NCBI GenBank assembly: GCA_023396365.1
Contig: JAEWWL010000006.1
Span: 1-55,454, forward strand
Length of the DNA stretch: 55,454 bases
Origin: Methanobacteriota archaeon
GTDB lineage: Archaea; Halobacteriota; Methanomicrobia; Methanomicrobiales; Methanomicrobiaceae
Direction: 5' to 3'
Of this stretch, positions 17,513 to 26,250 are shown one piece after another. A program made the position numbers and the translations under genes. The notes beneath the pieces were generated by a model. That model was given only the letters and a program-made list of their open reading frames with translations. It had not been told where the DNA came from and made no database searches. Every line of letters begins with the position of its first letter. Positions within the stretch are counted from its first letter, which is position 1.

Positions 17513-18021
17513 TCAGATATTATGCCTTCCCATGTAGTAGACGCCGATGCAGATGACTCCTATTGAAATTGCCATTGCAAGCATGTCAGCAGATGTCGTA
17601 AAGCTCATTGAGAGAATTCTCTGGAAGAAGCTTACGATTAAGACCATAATGATGACTTTTATTATTTTGTTCTTTAAGTCATCTAAGTTCTTCACCTCAA
17701 GGATGTTTCCAAACTCGCCCTGTGCACGTGCAATGTCAAGCTTTGAGATGACTCGTAAATTCCGAAGCTGAAGATTAAAAGGACAAGGCCGATCAGGTAA
17801 AAGTCAATAGCCCCGATAATTCCTATTAGAATATCCTCATGCGTCATATGAAGATTTGATGCTGTCACATACTCTTTTAGCAGATCAAAAATCTCCATTG
17901 AGCCTGAAATAAAAAGCACAAGAGCGCTTAAAGCGCCAAAAATAACTCCTAAGAGGACGACAAAGCGCATATTCCAAAGAGCCTGCTCAAAATATTTCTC
18001 AAGTTTTCCCTGCTGCTTCAT
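17513..18021 (-). pseudogene. UPF0114 (YqhA-like) membrane protein gene, frameshifted
   Basis: Two overlapping frames together make one UPF0114-type protein. The first frame (18021 down) gives YFEQALWNMRFVVLLGVIFG and, near its end, GLVLLIFSFGIYES, then runs into nonsense. The second frame picks up as SKLDIARAQGEFGNILEV, then KNLDDLKNKIIKVIIMVLIV, to a stop at 17513. The switch lies in about 17745-17757, where a few residues after GIYE appear to have been lost (a small deletion). Four membrane segments are expected in the intact family. Either the gene is broken or this is an assembly error; each half alone could be annotated as a small hypothetical protein. Confidence 0.75.
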
Positions 18022-18090
18022 AATAATTTATCCTTTATTATTCTGCATCAGAAGAAGATTTATCTTTTCAAATTATGCCAAAAAAATTAT

Positions 18091-18843
18091 TCAGATTATC
18101 TCTGGATTTTTTAAAATGAAGTACGCGAGTCCGTATTCATCATAAAGACCTGTGTATCTTTTGATTTCTGCTTCAAGACTGCTTATGAATAAAAAAGCCT
18201 CAGGATTGTTTTTGTACTCCTCTTTTAAGCTTTTTACATAATTGTCAAGCCTGTTCATGTAATCCGCCTTAAGGCTCTCTGAAAGCTTAAAAAATCCCAC
18301 AGGCTCATATCCTGCTGATTTAATATCACAAAGCCTCTCCTCATATGTGCCGGCGCTATTGTATATTTTTTTCCTAAATGCCTCTGCTGCATTAGAAGGC
18401 TTATCAGAAAAACGGATTAGGTCTGTAAGAACTACATATCCGCCCGGCTTTGCAAATTTTTTCCAGTATGAGATTCTGTCATAAAAGGGCATATCAAATA
18501 TCAGGCTCTCAGACCAGATGATGTCAAACTCACCCTGCTCAAACGGCAGGTTGTCCATTGAGGCGCAGACTGTGGTTAATTTTTCATAATCCCCAGTGCC
18601 TAAAAAATCTGCATCCAGCTCATCAAGAAAATGCTCATTCATATCTGCTGCAACAACCCGGCAGCTTTTGCATGTATCAAGGAGGCTTTTTGTCTGCTGA
18701 CTGCTGACCGGGCTTATTTCAAGAATCCGGGTATTATCTGAAATATTGTCAATATATGAAAGAGCCTTTTTTGTGCATTCAAAGCTTCCGGGCCAAAGCC
18801 GCATCAGGCTCTCCTGAATATTGAATAAAAGCTGAATCTGCAT
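18091..18843 (-). CDS. class I SAM-dependent methyltransferase
   Basis: 250 residues with a UbiE-like Rossmann layout: motif I region ILEISPVSSQQT, acidic loop VVAADMN, CASMDNLPFEQGEFDIIWS, and post-motif KKFAKPGGYVVLTD. The glycine-rich SAM loop is unusual (ISPVSS in place of the normal G-x-G-x-G), so cofactor binding may be altered. The substrate is unknown. It is divergent from pgk, separated by about 170 bases. Confidence 0.75.
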   Translation of the reverse strand: MQIQLLFNIQESLMRLWPGSFECTKKALSYIDNISDNTRILEISPVSSQQTKSLLDTCKSCRVVAADMNEHFLDELDADFLGTGDYEKLTTVCASMDNLPFEQGEFDIIWSESLIFDMPFYDRISYWKKFAKPGGYVVLTDLIRFSDKPSNAAEAFRKKIYNSAGTYEERLCDIKSAGYEPVGFFKLSESLKADYMNRLDNYVKSLKEEYKNNPEAFLFISSLEAEIKRYTGLYDEYGLAYFILKNPEII

Positions 18844-19016
18844 AACCTTTGAAAAATTCAGCTATTATTAATTACATAGTTTTGTATTGCGGCAAAAAAA
18901 TCATAACAGATATCATCTCAGTTAATCCCTTAGAGCAACCAATAATTCCAATAGAGTCTAACATAAATTACTAAAGGAGATAATCTGTTCAAAACTGCTG
19001 CTGCGGGTGCATATAT

Positions 19017-20246
19017 ATGAAATTTGGAACACTGGATGATATTGAGGCAAATAAAAAAACAGTCCTTTTGCGTGTGGATTTTAATTCGCCAATTGACCCT
19101 GCATCAGGAATAATTTTAGATGACAAAAGATTCCGCGAGCATGCACCGACAGTTAAGAATCTCTCTGATTCAAAAGTAGTCATTGTAACCCACCAGAGCA
19201 GGCCGCAGAAGAAGGATTTTACAACGCTCAAATCACACGCCGAAAGACTTGAGCGCTTAATCGGAAGGCCGGTTGAGTACATCGATGACATATTCGGCCG
19301 CTGCGCACGTGAAAGCGTTAAAAAAATGGAAAGCGGGGATGTCTTAATGCTTGAAAATGTCAGGTTCAATGCAGAGGAGAACATTAAGATGACATCTGAA
19401 GAGGCGGCATCAACGCATCTTGTAAAAGGCCTCTGTGCTCTTGGAGATTTTTACGTAAACGACGCATTCGGAACTGCCCACCGCTCCCAGCCGACAATCG
19501 TCGGTCTTCCGTATGTCATGAACTCGGTTGCAGGAACTCTTATGGAAAAAGAGGTCTCCTGCCTCTCAAAGGTATTTTCAGATTCACCAAAGCCTGTAAC
19601 ATTTGTTCTTGGCGGGACAAAGGTTGATGACTCAATAAGTGTTGCAAAAAATGTGCTTGAATGCAGAATTGCAGACAGAATTTTAATTGTCGGCGTTGTT
19701 GCAAACGTATTTCTCCTTGCAAAGGGGATAAACATCGGCTCTCCGTCTCATGACCTGATAAAAAAGCTTGGATATGAGAGCGAGGTTTTAAAAGCGGCGG
19801 AGATTTTAAAGAATTATTCAGACAAGGTCTGCCTTCCGGATTTTGTTGCCGTAAGATGTGATGACGGTACAAGAGGTGAGGTCTCTGTTGACAAAATTCC
19901 AAAAAACAATCCTGTTCTTGACCTCGGCCTTGACTCGCTCGTCCCGTTCACCGAAATTCTTCGAAATTCCGGAACTGTTGTCTTTAACGGGCCTGCGGGT
20001 CTTTTTGAGGAGGACATATTCTCAACCGGAACTTTTGAGCTGTTAAAAGCAGCGGCAGAGTCTGAATTCTCAGTTGTCGGCGGCGGCCACACAGCAGTTG
20101 TTGTCGAATCGCTTGGGATAAATGAAAAATTCAGCCACATCTCAACAGGCGGAGGGGCATGCATTGAGTTTTTAACCGGAAAAAAGCTTCCGGCGATATC
20201 AGCGCTTGAGATGAGCCGCGAAAAATTTGCAAAAAAAGAAAGCTAA
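19017..20246 (+). CDS. pgk: phosphoglycerate kinase (archaeal)
   Basis: 409 residues. Catalyses 3-phosphoglycerate + ATP to 1,3-bisphosphoglycerate + ADP, used mainly in gluconeogenesis in methanogens. Motifs: substrate-side LRVDFNSPID (residues 17-26), THQSRPQKKDF (the archaeal form of the HxGRP region), MLENVRF, YVNDAFGTAHRSQPT, the hinge/nucleotide segment FVLGGTKVDD, FNGPAGLFE and the C-terminal GGGHTAVVVE. Start ATG 19017 has GCGGGTG 6-8 bases upstream. It ends 7 bases from the convergent comDE stop. Confidence 0.96.
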   Translation: MKFGTLDDIEANKKTVLLRVDFNSPIDPASGIILDDKRFREHAPTVKNLSDSKVVIVTHQSRPQKKDFTTLKSHAERLERLIGRPVEYIDDIFGRCARESVKKMESGDVLMLENVRFNAEENIKMTSEEAASTHLVKGLCALGDFYVNDAFGTAHRSQPTIVGLPYVMNSVAGTLMEKEVSCLSKVFSDSPKPVTFVLGGTKVDDSISVAKNVLECRIADRILIVGVVANVFLLAKGINIGSPSHDLIKKLGYESEVLKAAEILKNYSDKVCLPDFVAVRCDDGTRGEVSVDKIPKNNPVLDLGLDSLVPFTEILRNSGTVVFNGPAGLFEEDIFSTGTFELLKAAAESEFSVVGGGHTAVVVESLGINEKFSHISTGGGACIEFLTGKKLPAISALEMSREKFAKKES

Positions 20247-20253
20247 AAAAAAT

Positions 20254-21360
20254 TTATAAACTATTCTGAAATCTTTTTTTGATGTCATGGGGTGAAAGCG
20301 GCAGATTTTTTGCATCCGAGTTGCCCGGCTTTATCAGGACATGGACAAACAAAGGCTTGTCTTTTAACTGCATCAGACTTCTAAGCTCTTCTTTTGTCTG
20401 AACCATTGCGGTATTAACAATTCCTGCCGCAACTGCCATCAGCTCAAGGCTGCACCCGCTCCATGCATGTGTTATCTGCATTCCTGTGCTTCCAAACGCA
20501 CCGTTGTCAAGCGCAAAGATTGTAAGGTTCTTTGGGTTTTCGGCAGCAACTGCCGGAAGAACAGCTGTTCCAAGAAGACTTCCGTCTCCGTCGATTACAA
20601 ATGTTTTTTTATTCTGCCCTAAAGAGAGTCCAAGCCCGACCGGGGCTGCCTGCGTGTAGCTTCCAAGCATGTAGAAGTTCTCAGGCCTGTCATCTGCGGC
20701 ATAAAGCTCCTTTGAGGGAACGCCGATGTTGCAGACAACAGGCTCATCGCTTAAGTATTCCGAGATTATTTTAATGGCATCACATCTTGTCATCTCAGGC
20801 TCTTTAATCTCTTTTTTAAATGACAGATCATAAGTGCGGCTTCTCTTTGGAAAAGGCGTGCTGCACAAATTCAATTCTTTCTCCCAGACCTTTGGCGAGA
20901 TTAAAATGACATGAATCTCTGAGTTTTTAAAGCACTCCTCAATTATATCTTCTGCCATGCAAAGTTGTGATGCCTCTTTTATAATTGTGCATTTTATGTC
21001 AAGGGCTTTAAGCACGTCCGGAATTTTGCTGTTGAACGGAATCTGCGCCGGAATTTTTTCATTGTAAAATCCCCTAAAGCTTGCAATGACAGGAAGTGCA
21101 AGGCCGTAGAGTCTGGTGAGCGACATTATTGCATTTAAGGAGTTTCCAAGCCCTGAGCTTTGCATATGAAGAATAAACCTCTGCCCTGAGAGTGCAAGTC
21201 CTGCGCAGATTCCGACACCGTCTTCCTCTCTGTTGATGTTTACGTAATGAAAGTCTCTTTTTAAAACACAGCAGAGGTCTTTTGTCCTGTCGCAGGGAAG
21301 CGATACTGCAAAAAAAACGCCGGCCTTCTTTAAAATTTCTGATAATTCATCCTCGTGCAT
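20254..21360 (-). CDS. comDE: sulfopyruvate decarboxylase, fused alpha and beta subunits
   Basis: 368 residues. Decarboxylates sulfopyruvate to sulfoacetaldehyde with thiamine diphosphate, a committed step of coenzyme M synthesis. Residues 1-165 correspond to ComD (FFAVSLPCDR, REEDGVGICAGLALSG with the ThDP-activating Glu) and 180-368 to ComE, which carries the ThDP/Mg site VIDGDGSLLGTAV ... FALDNGAFGSTG. The two parts are separate genes in Methanococcales and fused in Methanosarcinales/Methanomicrobiales. The gene overlaps the cysteate synthase gene by 14 bases and is the last of the six-gene CoM operon. Confidence 0.92.
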   Translation of the reverse strand: MHEDELSEILKKAGVFFAVSLPCDRTKDLCCVLKRDFHYVNINREEDGVGICAGLALSGQRFILHMQSSGLGNSLNAIMSLTRLYGLALPVIASFRGFYNEKIPAQIPFNSKIPDVLKALDIKCTIIKEASQLCMAEDIIEECFKNSEIHVILISPKVWEKELNLCSTPFPKRSRTYDLSFKKEIKEPEMTRCDAIKIISEYLSDEPVVCNIGVPSKELYAADDRPENFYMLGSYTQAAPVGLGLSLGQNKKTFVIDGDGSLLGTAVLPAVAAENPKNLTIFALDNGAFGSTGMQITHAWSGCSLELMAVAAGIVNTAMVQTKEELRSLMQLKDKPLFVHVLIKPGNSDAKNLPLSPHDIKKRFQNSL

Positions 21361-22651
21361 GGTTTTTCACCCAATCCAGTACGTCTTTTTCAATTTCGCT
21401 TATTCCTTCGCCGGCCCTGACTTGTGCAAATGGCTCTGTCTTTATTATGTCATACTCCTCTTTTGCACGATTGTATCCGCCGCCTGTGATATTTAGAAGA
21501 ACACTCTCACCCTTTTTTATGACCCCTTTTTCTGATGCATCGATAAGTGATGCAAGGCAGACCTCTGCTGCCCTGTCAATATCAGCACCGCATAAATCTT
21601 CAAAAAGGCGTCCCGCCTCTTTTGCCTTATTCGCCGACACTGCCGCCATGACCCCGTCTGTTTTAACAAGTGCATCAAAAAGCCCTCCGCGAATGGAATA
21701 TGGCGGTGTGCGGTTTGTAAGAACAGGCGAATAGGCATTAATTGCCGAATTTTTAGCATTTGGCATATCCGGATCAGGAATTATTTCCCGCCTTTTGTCA
21801 TTCCATGCGCTTACCATCGGAGAAAAGCCCTCGTTTTGCGAAAGATAAAGCCTGGGCATCCTATCGCCATACCCTCCGCCTTCAATAAGCCTTTCTGCCA
21901 TCTCTGATGCTGCAACTGCGCCTGTTCCGCTTCCAACCGCCTGGAAGTACCAGTCAGGAATTCTTCCGGCAAAAAGCGCCCCGTCAAGAAACGCTGTTCC
22001 CATTCCGTCACGTCTTGCCGGATTTTTTGCCCCGCCTTCAGGAGTAATCCCGTTTATTTTGCACAGGCTGTTTCCAAACTCAATTGCATCGGTGTAGTCC
22101 CCGTCAACTGCAATTAGAAGAGTGTTGTCGGCCTCTTTTGTAGTCCAGATATTGTCCAGAGCGGATTTTACCACAACAACCACTGCCGCAATGCCGGTTT
22201 GTGCGGAAATTTCACAGAATGCACGACCGGTGTTTCCTGCAGAGGAGACTAAAATTATATTTTTATCCCTGCTCTCCTGCATCCGAAGCATCGTCGGGAC
22301 TGCCTCAAGCTCTTTAAAAGAGCATGTCTTAATCTCTGCATTCTTCCCGGGAAGACAGCCGTTAAATGTCACATAAAGATTTGAAATTCCAAGCTCCTTT
22401 GAAAGCTCAGGGCTTTTAAAGGTTACAGGCGCTGATTTAATGTCCAGGTATCCGTTGACAGGGAGCCAGTCGTGATACTTAAACATCCCGGGCAGGTTTC
22501 GGACTTTTAGATTCTTTTGCGTGTAGACGGATTTTAACAGGGAGCTGCACCCGCCGGTGCATTTGTTCTCATAATTATCCTCAAAGGTGCGGCCGCATTC
22601 GGGGCATAAAAGTCTGTAGTCTCCCAATTTTATCACTCCTGTCTTTTGCAT
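21347..22651 (-). CDS. cysteate synthase (threonine synthase-like)
   Basis: 434 residues, PLP fold type II. Replaces the phosphate of O-phospho-L-serine with sulfite to give L-cysteate, the route to CoM shown for Methanosarcina. The N-terminal Cys pattern CPECG ... CTGGC (C16, C19, C31, C35) is like the zinc-ribbon start of the threonine synthase family. The PLP lysine is K113 in KTCSFKELEAV, and the PLP phosphate loop is SSAGNTGRAF. Its place between the DUF39 gene and comDE argues for cysteate synthase over true threonine synthase. Its ATG overlaps the preceding TGA by one base (TGATG), suggesting coupled translation. Confidence 0.9.
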   Translation of the reverse strand: MQKTGVIKLGDYRLLCPECGRTFEDNYENKCTGGCSSLLKSVYTQKNLKVRNLPGMFKYHDWLPVNGYLDIKSAPVTFKSPELSKELGISNLYVTFNGCLPGKNAEIKTCSFKELEAVPTMLRMQESRDKNIILVSSAGNTGRAFCEISAQTGIAAVVVVVKSALDNIWTTKEADNTLLIAVDGDYTDAIEFGNSLCKINGITPEGGAKNPARRDGMGTAFLDGALFAGRIPDWYFQAVGSGTGAVAASEMAERLIEGGGYGDRMPRLYLSQNEGFSPMVSAWNDKRREIIPDPDMPNAKNSAINAYSPVLTNRTPPYSIRGGLFDALVKTDGVMAAVSANKAKEAGRLFEDLCGADIDRAAEVCLASLIDASEKGVIKKGESVLLNITGGGYNRAKEEYDIIKTEPFAQVRAGEGISEIEKDVLDWVKNHARG

Positions 22652-23877
22652 CAGAGAAGGGAAAATTCTCCTTTTAGTATCATATCCTTTAGAATTTCAG
22701 AGATTTCTGCTGCCCGTGTCCTGTCAGACTGCCTGAGTTTTATGGGAATTTCTCTATCCTTTATCTTTATCTCTCCCATGTTCATCGTGTAGACATCGCC
22801 CGGGCATGTATATGTGCATGTTCCGCAGGAGACGCACCTTGATGAGATTATTCCTCCGCCGGGCATTATCGCTTTTGCCGGGCATGATGCTGCTGCCGGA
22901 CACTCGCCGCAGAAGAGGCAGTTTAGGGGATTTGCCATTAATTTGTGATCAGTTCCCTGCCAGATGCGGCCGTAATCAGACTCTCCAATTTCATTTCTTG
23001 TCGGAATGTCAATTACGGGAAGCGGGATATTCTCATCTAAAACACAGAGGTCTTTTATTGATTTTTCATCAAAAACAGGAATTGCGGCGGCAGCGGATGT
23101 TATGCACTCAGGCCCTTTTGATGTTACAAATCCGCCCATAAACTCAGGCATCATCCCTGACATATCCGCATGCAGAGAAAGATTTGGCTTTTTATCAGTG
23201 CTTCTTGTTCCTGTACCGATAATTCTTCCCTGTGCCCCGTTTAATAAAATTTTTGCGCCTGGTCTGAGATATCTCAAATCCGGATCGTTTTGAAGCGGAT
23301 TAATCTCTCCGCATCCTGAAACAGCTGCCTCTGATGCATTAGCGGCTAATGGCAGAACAGAAAAGATTGTCTCAAACGGGTTTTTGGATGCGTTTACAAA
23401 TCCGGAATAGTTCTTAAAAGCGCTTCTTGTTGTAATTATCCTTGCAGACCCGAGTTCGTCGCCGTATATTTCGTTCTCATAGGTTTTTCCTTCAGACCAG
23501 GCGATGACCTCAATCTGATCTCCCCCGGCGATGTCTCTTAAAAGATGGCCTCCGCCGTATGTTTTGGAGGCGGCTGATGTTGCAAAAACCATTGCATCAC
23601 AAGTTCCAAGACCTTCATTCGGGCACGGGCCGCAAAAGCATGGAACACCGTTTAATGTAAGCCCTTCACACCGGCGAAAAGCTCCGGGCTTTGCAATCGG
23701 AACAGTCATTACAGCAAATGTTCCTGACATAACACCGCATGTTCCGCAAGTTACGACATCAACCTCATCAACCGATGGGATTTTGTCTTCTCTTACAAGT
23801 GATTTGAATTCATCAGCAGTAAGGACTCTTGCCGTGCCTGATTTTATTTTTTCATCAATTTGTGAAACTGTCTTCAT
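22651..23877 (-). CDS. DUF39 family protein with C-terminal 2x[4Fe-4S] ferredoxin (methanogenesis marker 16 type; candidate ComF)
   Basis: 408 residues. Residues 1-300 are the DUF39 domain with many cysteines (CGTCG at 44-48, C70, CFCGPC at 80-85, C93). The C-terminus has a bacterial-type ferredoxin: CLFCGEC-x5-C from C320 and CVSCGTC-x3-C from C348. A paralogous DUF39 family makes homocysteine from aspartate semialdehyde and sulfide; this form has been proposed to add sulfur to sulfoacetaldehyde, the last step of CoM synthesis. The location here supports that but does not prove it. The ATG at 23877 overlaps the previous TGA (ATGA); a longer frame to 23970 would invade the upstream gene and is rejected. 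Confidence 0.85.
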   Translation of the reverse strand: MKTVSQIDEKIKSGTARVLTADEFKSLVREDKIPSVDEVDVVTCGTCGVMSGTFAVMTVPIAKPGAFRRCEGLTLNGVPCFCGPCPNEGLGTCDAMVFATSAASKTYGGGHLLRDIAGGDQIEVIAWSEGKTYENEIYGDELGSARIITTRSAFKNYSGFVNASKNPFETIFSVLPLAANASEAAVSGCGEINPLQNDPDLRYLRPGAKILLNGAQGRIIGTGTRSTDKKPNLSLHADMSGMMPEFMGGFVTSKGPECITSAAAAIPVFDEKSIKDLCVLDENIPLPVIDIPTRNEIGESDYGRIWQGTDHKLMANPLNCLFCGECPAAASCPAKAIMPGGGIISSRCVSCGTCTYTCPGDVYTMNMGEIKIKDREIPIKLRQSDRTRAAEISEILKDMILKGEFSLL

Positions 23878-24560
23878 ATTATTCTTATATCCTCCACTCT
23901 TGCATGCAGGCCGGACTCTTTTTCCACAAGCATGCTGACAACACCTGTGTGTGCAAGATTCATCATGCAAAAACCGGGAAGAAACTTCTGCCTTCTTCCA
24001 AACCGGGGCTCGTTATTTATCGTCTGCACAACTCCTTCAAAGCCTGCAATATGGTATGCACGTATTTCCTTAACTCTGCCGGGATTCTCTCTTGCAATCA
24101 TCGGGCTTACAACGTGTGAGGTGATAACTCCTGTCAGATAATCGGCATCGATTACGCTGAGCACATGCTGAACAGGACATCCTGCTCCCTGCGGTCTTCC
24201 AAGAAGAATGTCGCCTTTTACTATCTTCAGCCTCTCTGTAATATCAGGTCTGAAAGGAAGTATTATTTTTCTTGCCGAAGGCTCATTTCCAATCGGATGC
24301 AAAACGAAATCATATCTGATATCGAGGATGTCAGATCCGGTATAAGAACAGCCGGAATTTTCACCGCATCCTCTGCTGCCTTCAAAAGGTTTTTTTAAAT
24401 CCGCAGCTGTTTGTTCATCTTTGTAAAAGGGGCAGTCAGAAAGTGCTTTTTCACCTGATATGAGACATTCTTCAAACTCTTTGCATGTTGCAGCACCGCA
24501 ATTTCCGCAGTTTTTCCCTGGAGCTCTCCATTTTTTCTGCGGCGATAATTCAGAGTCCAT
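23874..24560 (-). CDS. Cys4 Fe-S domain protein, CoM operon accessory, function unknown
   Basis: 228 residues. The N-terminal NCGNCGAATCKEFEECLISG segment gives C18-x2-C21-x4-C26-x16-C43, the pattern of the 4Fe-4S domain found in CODH/corrinoid-type and electron-transfer proteins. More cysteines follow (CGENSGC), then a domain of about 170 residues with conserved-looking GRPQGAGCPVQHVL and RRQKFLPGFCMM that I do not recognise. Start at 24560: GGGGAG lies seven bases upstream, and the preceding gene ends one base before the ATG; the longer frame (24695) would overlap it by 134 bases. Possibly a sulfur or electron carrier to the DUF39 protein (inference). Confidence 0.75.
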   Translation of the reverse strand: MDSELSPQKKWRAPGKNCGNCGAATCKEFEECLISGEKALSDCPFYKDEQTAADLKKPFEGSRGCGENSGCSYTGSDILDIRYDFVLHPIGNEPSARKIILPFRPDITERLKIVKGDILLGRPQGAGCPVQHVLSVIDADYLTGVITSHVVSPMIARENPGRVKEIRAYHIAGFEGVVQTINNEPRFGRRQKFLPGFCMMNLAHTGVVSMLVEKESGLHARVEDIRII

Positions 24561-24561
24561 T

Positions 24562-25266
24562 TCAGTCTCCCCTGAAGAAGAAATCCCCGTCAAGTTTTCT
24601 GATAACACCAAAGTGATTCTCCCAGCCGATCTCCTTTTTTCCGGCACATACAGTGCATACACCAAGAGGCGGGCTTCCCCGAAGAACAATTTCATCAGGA
24701 TTTTTTATGTCAGGCAGATTTTCTATCGCCCTGAAAAGGTATCTCAGACCTGTTCCTGTAACAGCATTTGTCTCGATTATATCAAGGCTTTTTTTAACCT
24801 CTTTTATCTTCTCCCTAAAGACCTCTTTTTCCGCCTGCGACACAAGATCAACTCTTGTTACAATGGCGGCATCAGAGAGTGCAAGCATTGCAGACATCTT
24901 AAGCGGCGAGTTTGTTCCGGAAATTGCACTTAAAACGGCAAGTCCGAGAGACTGTGTTGTATAAGGAGAGCAGCGAAGGCAAAGCCCGGCACTCTCGACT
25001 ATTAATATGTCAGAGCCGTTCTCATATGCCCATTCGACAGCATCCCTCATCACAAGAAGCCCTGCATGATCAGGGCAGAGATCGCCTGAGCAGACCTTTT
25101 TTGCAGGTATTTTAAACTCCTCTCTTAACTCTTCATCCTCAAATGCCCTGACCACATCAATTTTTAGGTATGAGCATTTTTTCAAAGGATTGAAATTCGA
25201 TATTATCTGCCGGACAACAGCGGTCTTTCCGGCAGAGGGCGGCCCTGCAATTATTAAAAGCTTCAT
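24562..25266 (-). CDS. HypB/CooC-like P-loop GTPase, CoM operon accessory
   Basis: 234 residues. Walker A GPPSAGKTAV (G8-T15), switch region with LKIDVV, SGDLCPDHAG, Walker-B-like DILIVESAGLCLRC, and a TRVDLVSQAEKEVF segment in the position of the NKxD guanine specificity motif, as in HypB-type nickel-insertion GTPases. Two CxxC pairs (CLRC; CTVC near the C-terminus) could bind a metal. It is presumed to power assembly or activation of a metalloprotein made in the same operon. It overlaps the ABC ATPase gene by four bases (ATGA). The substrate is not known. Confidence 0.75.
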   Translation of the reverse strand: MKLLIIAGPPSAGKTAVVRQIISNFNPLKKCSYLKIDVVRAFEDEELREEFKIPAKKVCSGDLCPDHAGLLVMRDAVEWAYENGSDILIVESAGLCLRCSPYTTQSLGLAVLSAISGTNSPLKMSAMLALSDAAIVTRVDLVSQAEKEVFREKIKEVKKSLDIIETNAVTGTGLRYLFRAIENLPDIKNPDEIVLRGSPPLGVCTVCAGKKEIGWENHFGVIRKLDGDFFFRGD

Positions 25267-26042
25267 GATGCACTGATTTTTTTTATTGTTTCGCCTACGC
25301 GTATCCTCTCTCTTAACAGAGAGATTTTCTTATCCATTAGAAGTATCTCTGACAATGCCTCCTTTTCAGAATCTCCGGGGCATATTACATCTGATACCGC
25401 TCCGTTTTTCATCACAATCCTTCTTTTTGAGAGGAGTGCGACAAGCGGGTCATGGGTTACAAACAGCAGGGCTTTGCTGTATGTTTTTAAGCACCTGATT
25501 ACATTCTCCTTAAAAATTCCTGCATTTTCAATCTCATCCAGAAGAATTACCGGAGTGTCTGAGATTGTGATTGCATCTGCAATCATAAGCGATCGTGTCT
25601 GTCCGCCTGAAAGCGAAGTCATTTTGGAATTTTCTAAAATTTTTTCTCCTGTAAATTCGTTTGCAAGTTTAATTGTGTTTAAAACAGCACCTTCATCTTT
25701 TATTTTTCGTGATTTTACATGCATGTCCAAAAACTGCTTAACTGTTAAGTCTGCTAAGCATTTTGTATTCTGAGTGATGAGTGCAACAGGTTTTTTTGAA
25801 GGATCGCGGACGAAATCCTCAGGTGCAGGTTTGCCGTTTACAAGAATTGTTCTCCCTGTCAAAGTGTCTTTGCAGGCAAAGGTTTCGATATCATTTATAA
25901 ATGCACTCTTCCCTGAGCCTGTCGGGCCGACTATTGATATTGTATCTCCGGGCAGAATTTTTATCTCACTGAAATTTTCTGCCTCGCCGTTTCTGTTTAT
26001 GCCTGGCAGGACTGTTATCTCAATTCTCTTTTGGGCATGCAT
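25263..26042 (-). CDS. ABC-type ATPase (no permease partner), CoM operon accessory
   Basis: 259 residues with Walker A GPTGSGKSAF, Q-loop LITQNTKCLADLT, signature SLSGGQTRSLMIADA, Walker B VILLDEIENAG and H-loop FVTHDP. There is no membrane protein in the operon, so a soluble role is likely, reminiscent of component A2-type ATPases tied to methyl-CoM reductase, though this is a single-domain protein and the link is only by analogy. It is the first gene of the six-gene operon, starting at ATG 26042. Confidence 0.78.
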   Translation of the reverse strand: MHAQKRIEITVLPGINRNGEAENFSEIKILPGDTISIVGPTGSGKSAFINDIETFACKDTLTGRTILVNGKPAPEDFVRDPSKKPVALITQNTKCLADLTVKQFLDMHVKSRKIKDEGAVLNTIKLANEFTGEKILENSKMTSLSGGQTRSLMIADAITISDTPVILLDEIENAGIFKENVIRCLKTYSKALLFVTHDPLVALLSKRRIVMKNGAVSDVICPGDSEKEALSEILLMDKKISLLRERIRVGETIKKISAS

Positions 26043-26085
26043 AACAGATAATGTGAAAGGGCTTTACAATAAATATTTCCCTTTT
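26043..26085 (-). promoter_or_regulatory. putative promoter of the CoM operon
   Basis: Read on the minus strand, AAAGGGAAATATTTATTG lies about 30-45 bases before the first ATG (26042). The AAAGG part could serve as BRE and AAATATTTA as TATA box. A start some 25 bases downstream would leave a very short leader. No other promoter-like site is seen within the six genes, which have almost no intergenic space. Confidence 0.4.
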
Positions 26086-26190
26086 GTTAAAATAATTTGT
26101 CCAAAAAGACCAAAATAATTTTAAAAATTTGCCTTAAAGGAAACTAATTAAAAGAATTTTAAAAAAATGCTGCTTATAATTTTATCCCGG

Positions 26191-26250
26191 ACAATCCTGT
26201 CATTAACAATTCTGTCATTAATTATCTTCTCATTGACAATCCAGTCATTT
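26191..26250 (+). repeat. 15-bp tandem repeat, four copies
   Basis: Four 15-base units: acaatcctgtcatta, acaattctgtcatta, attatcttctcattg, acaatccagtcattt. They lie in the 468-base non-coding gap 26043-26510 between the divergent CoM operon and the gene at 26511. Confidence 0.85.

Noticed and set aside
23878..23970. N-terminal 31-residue Cys/His-rich extension of the DUF39 protein
   Set aside because: It lies wholly inside the upstream gene in another frame; the ATGA junction at 23874-23877 gives the better start.
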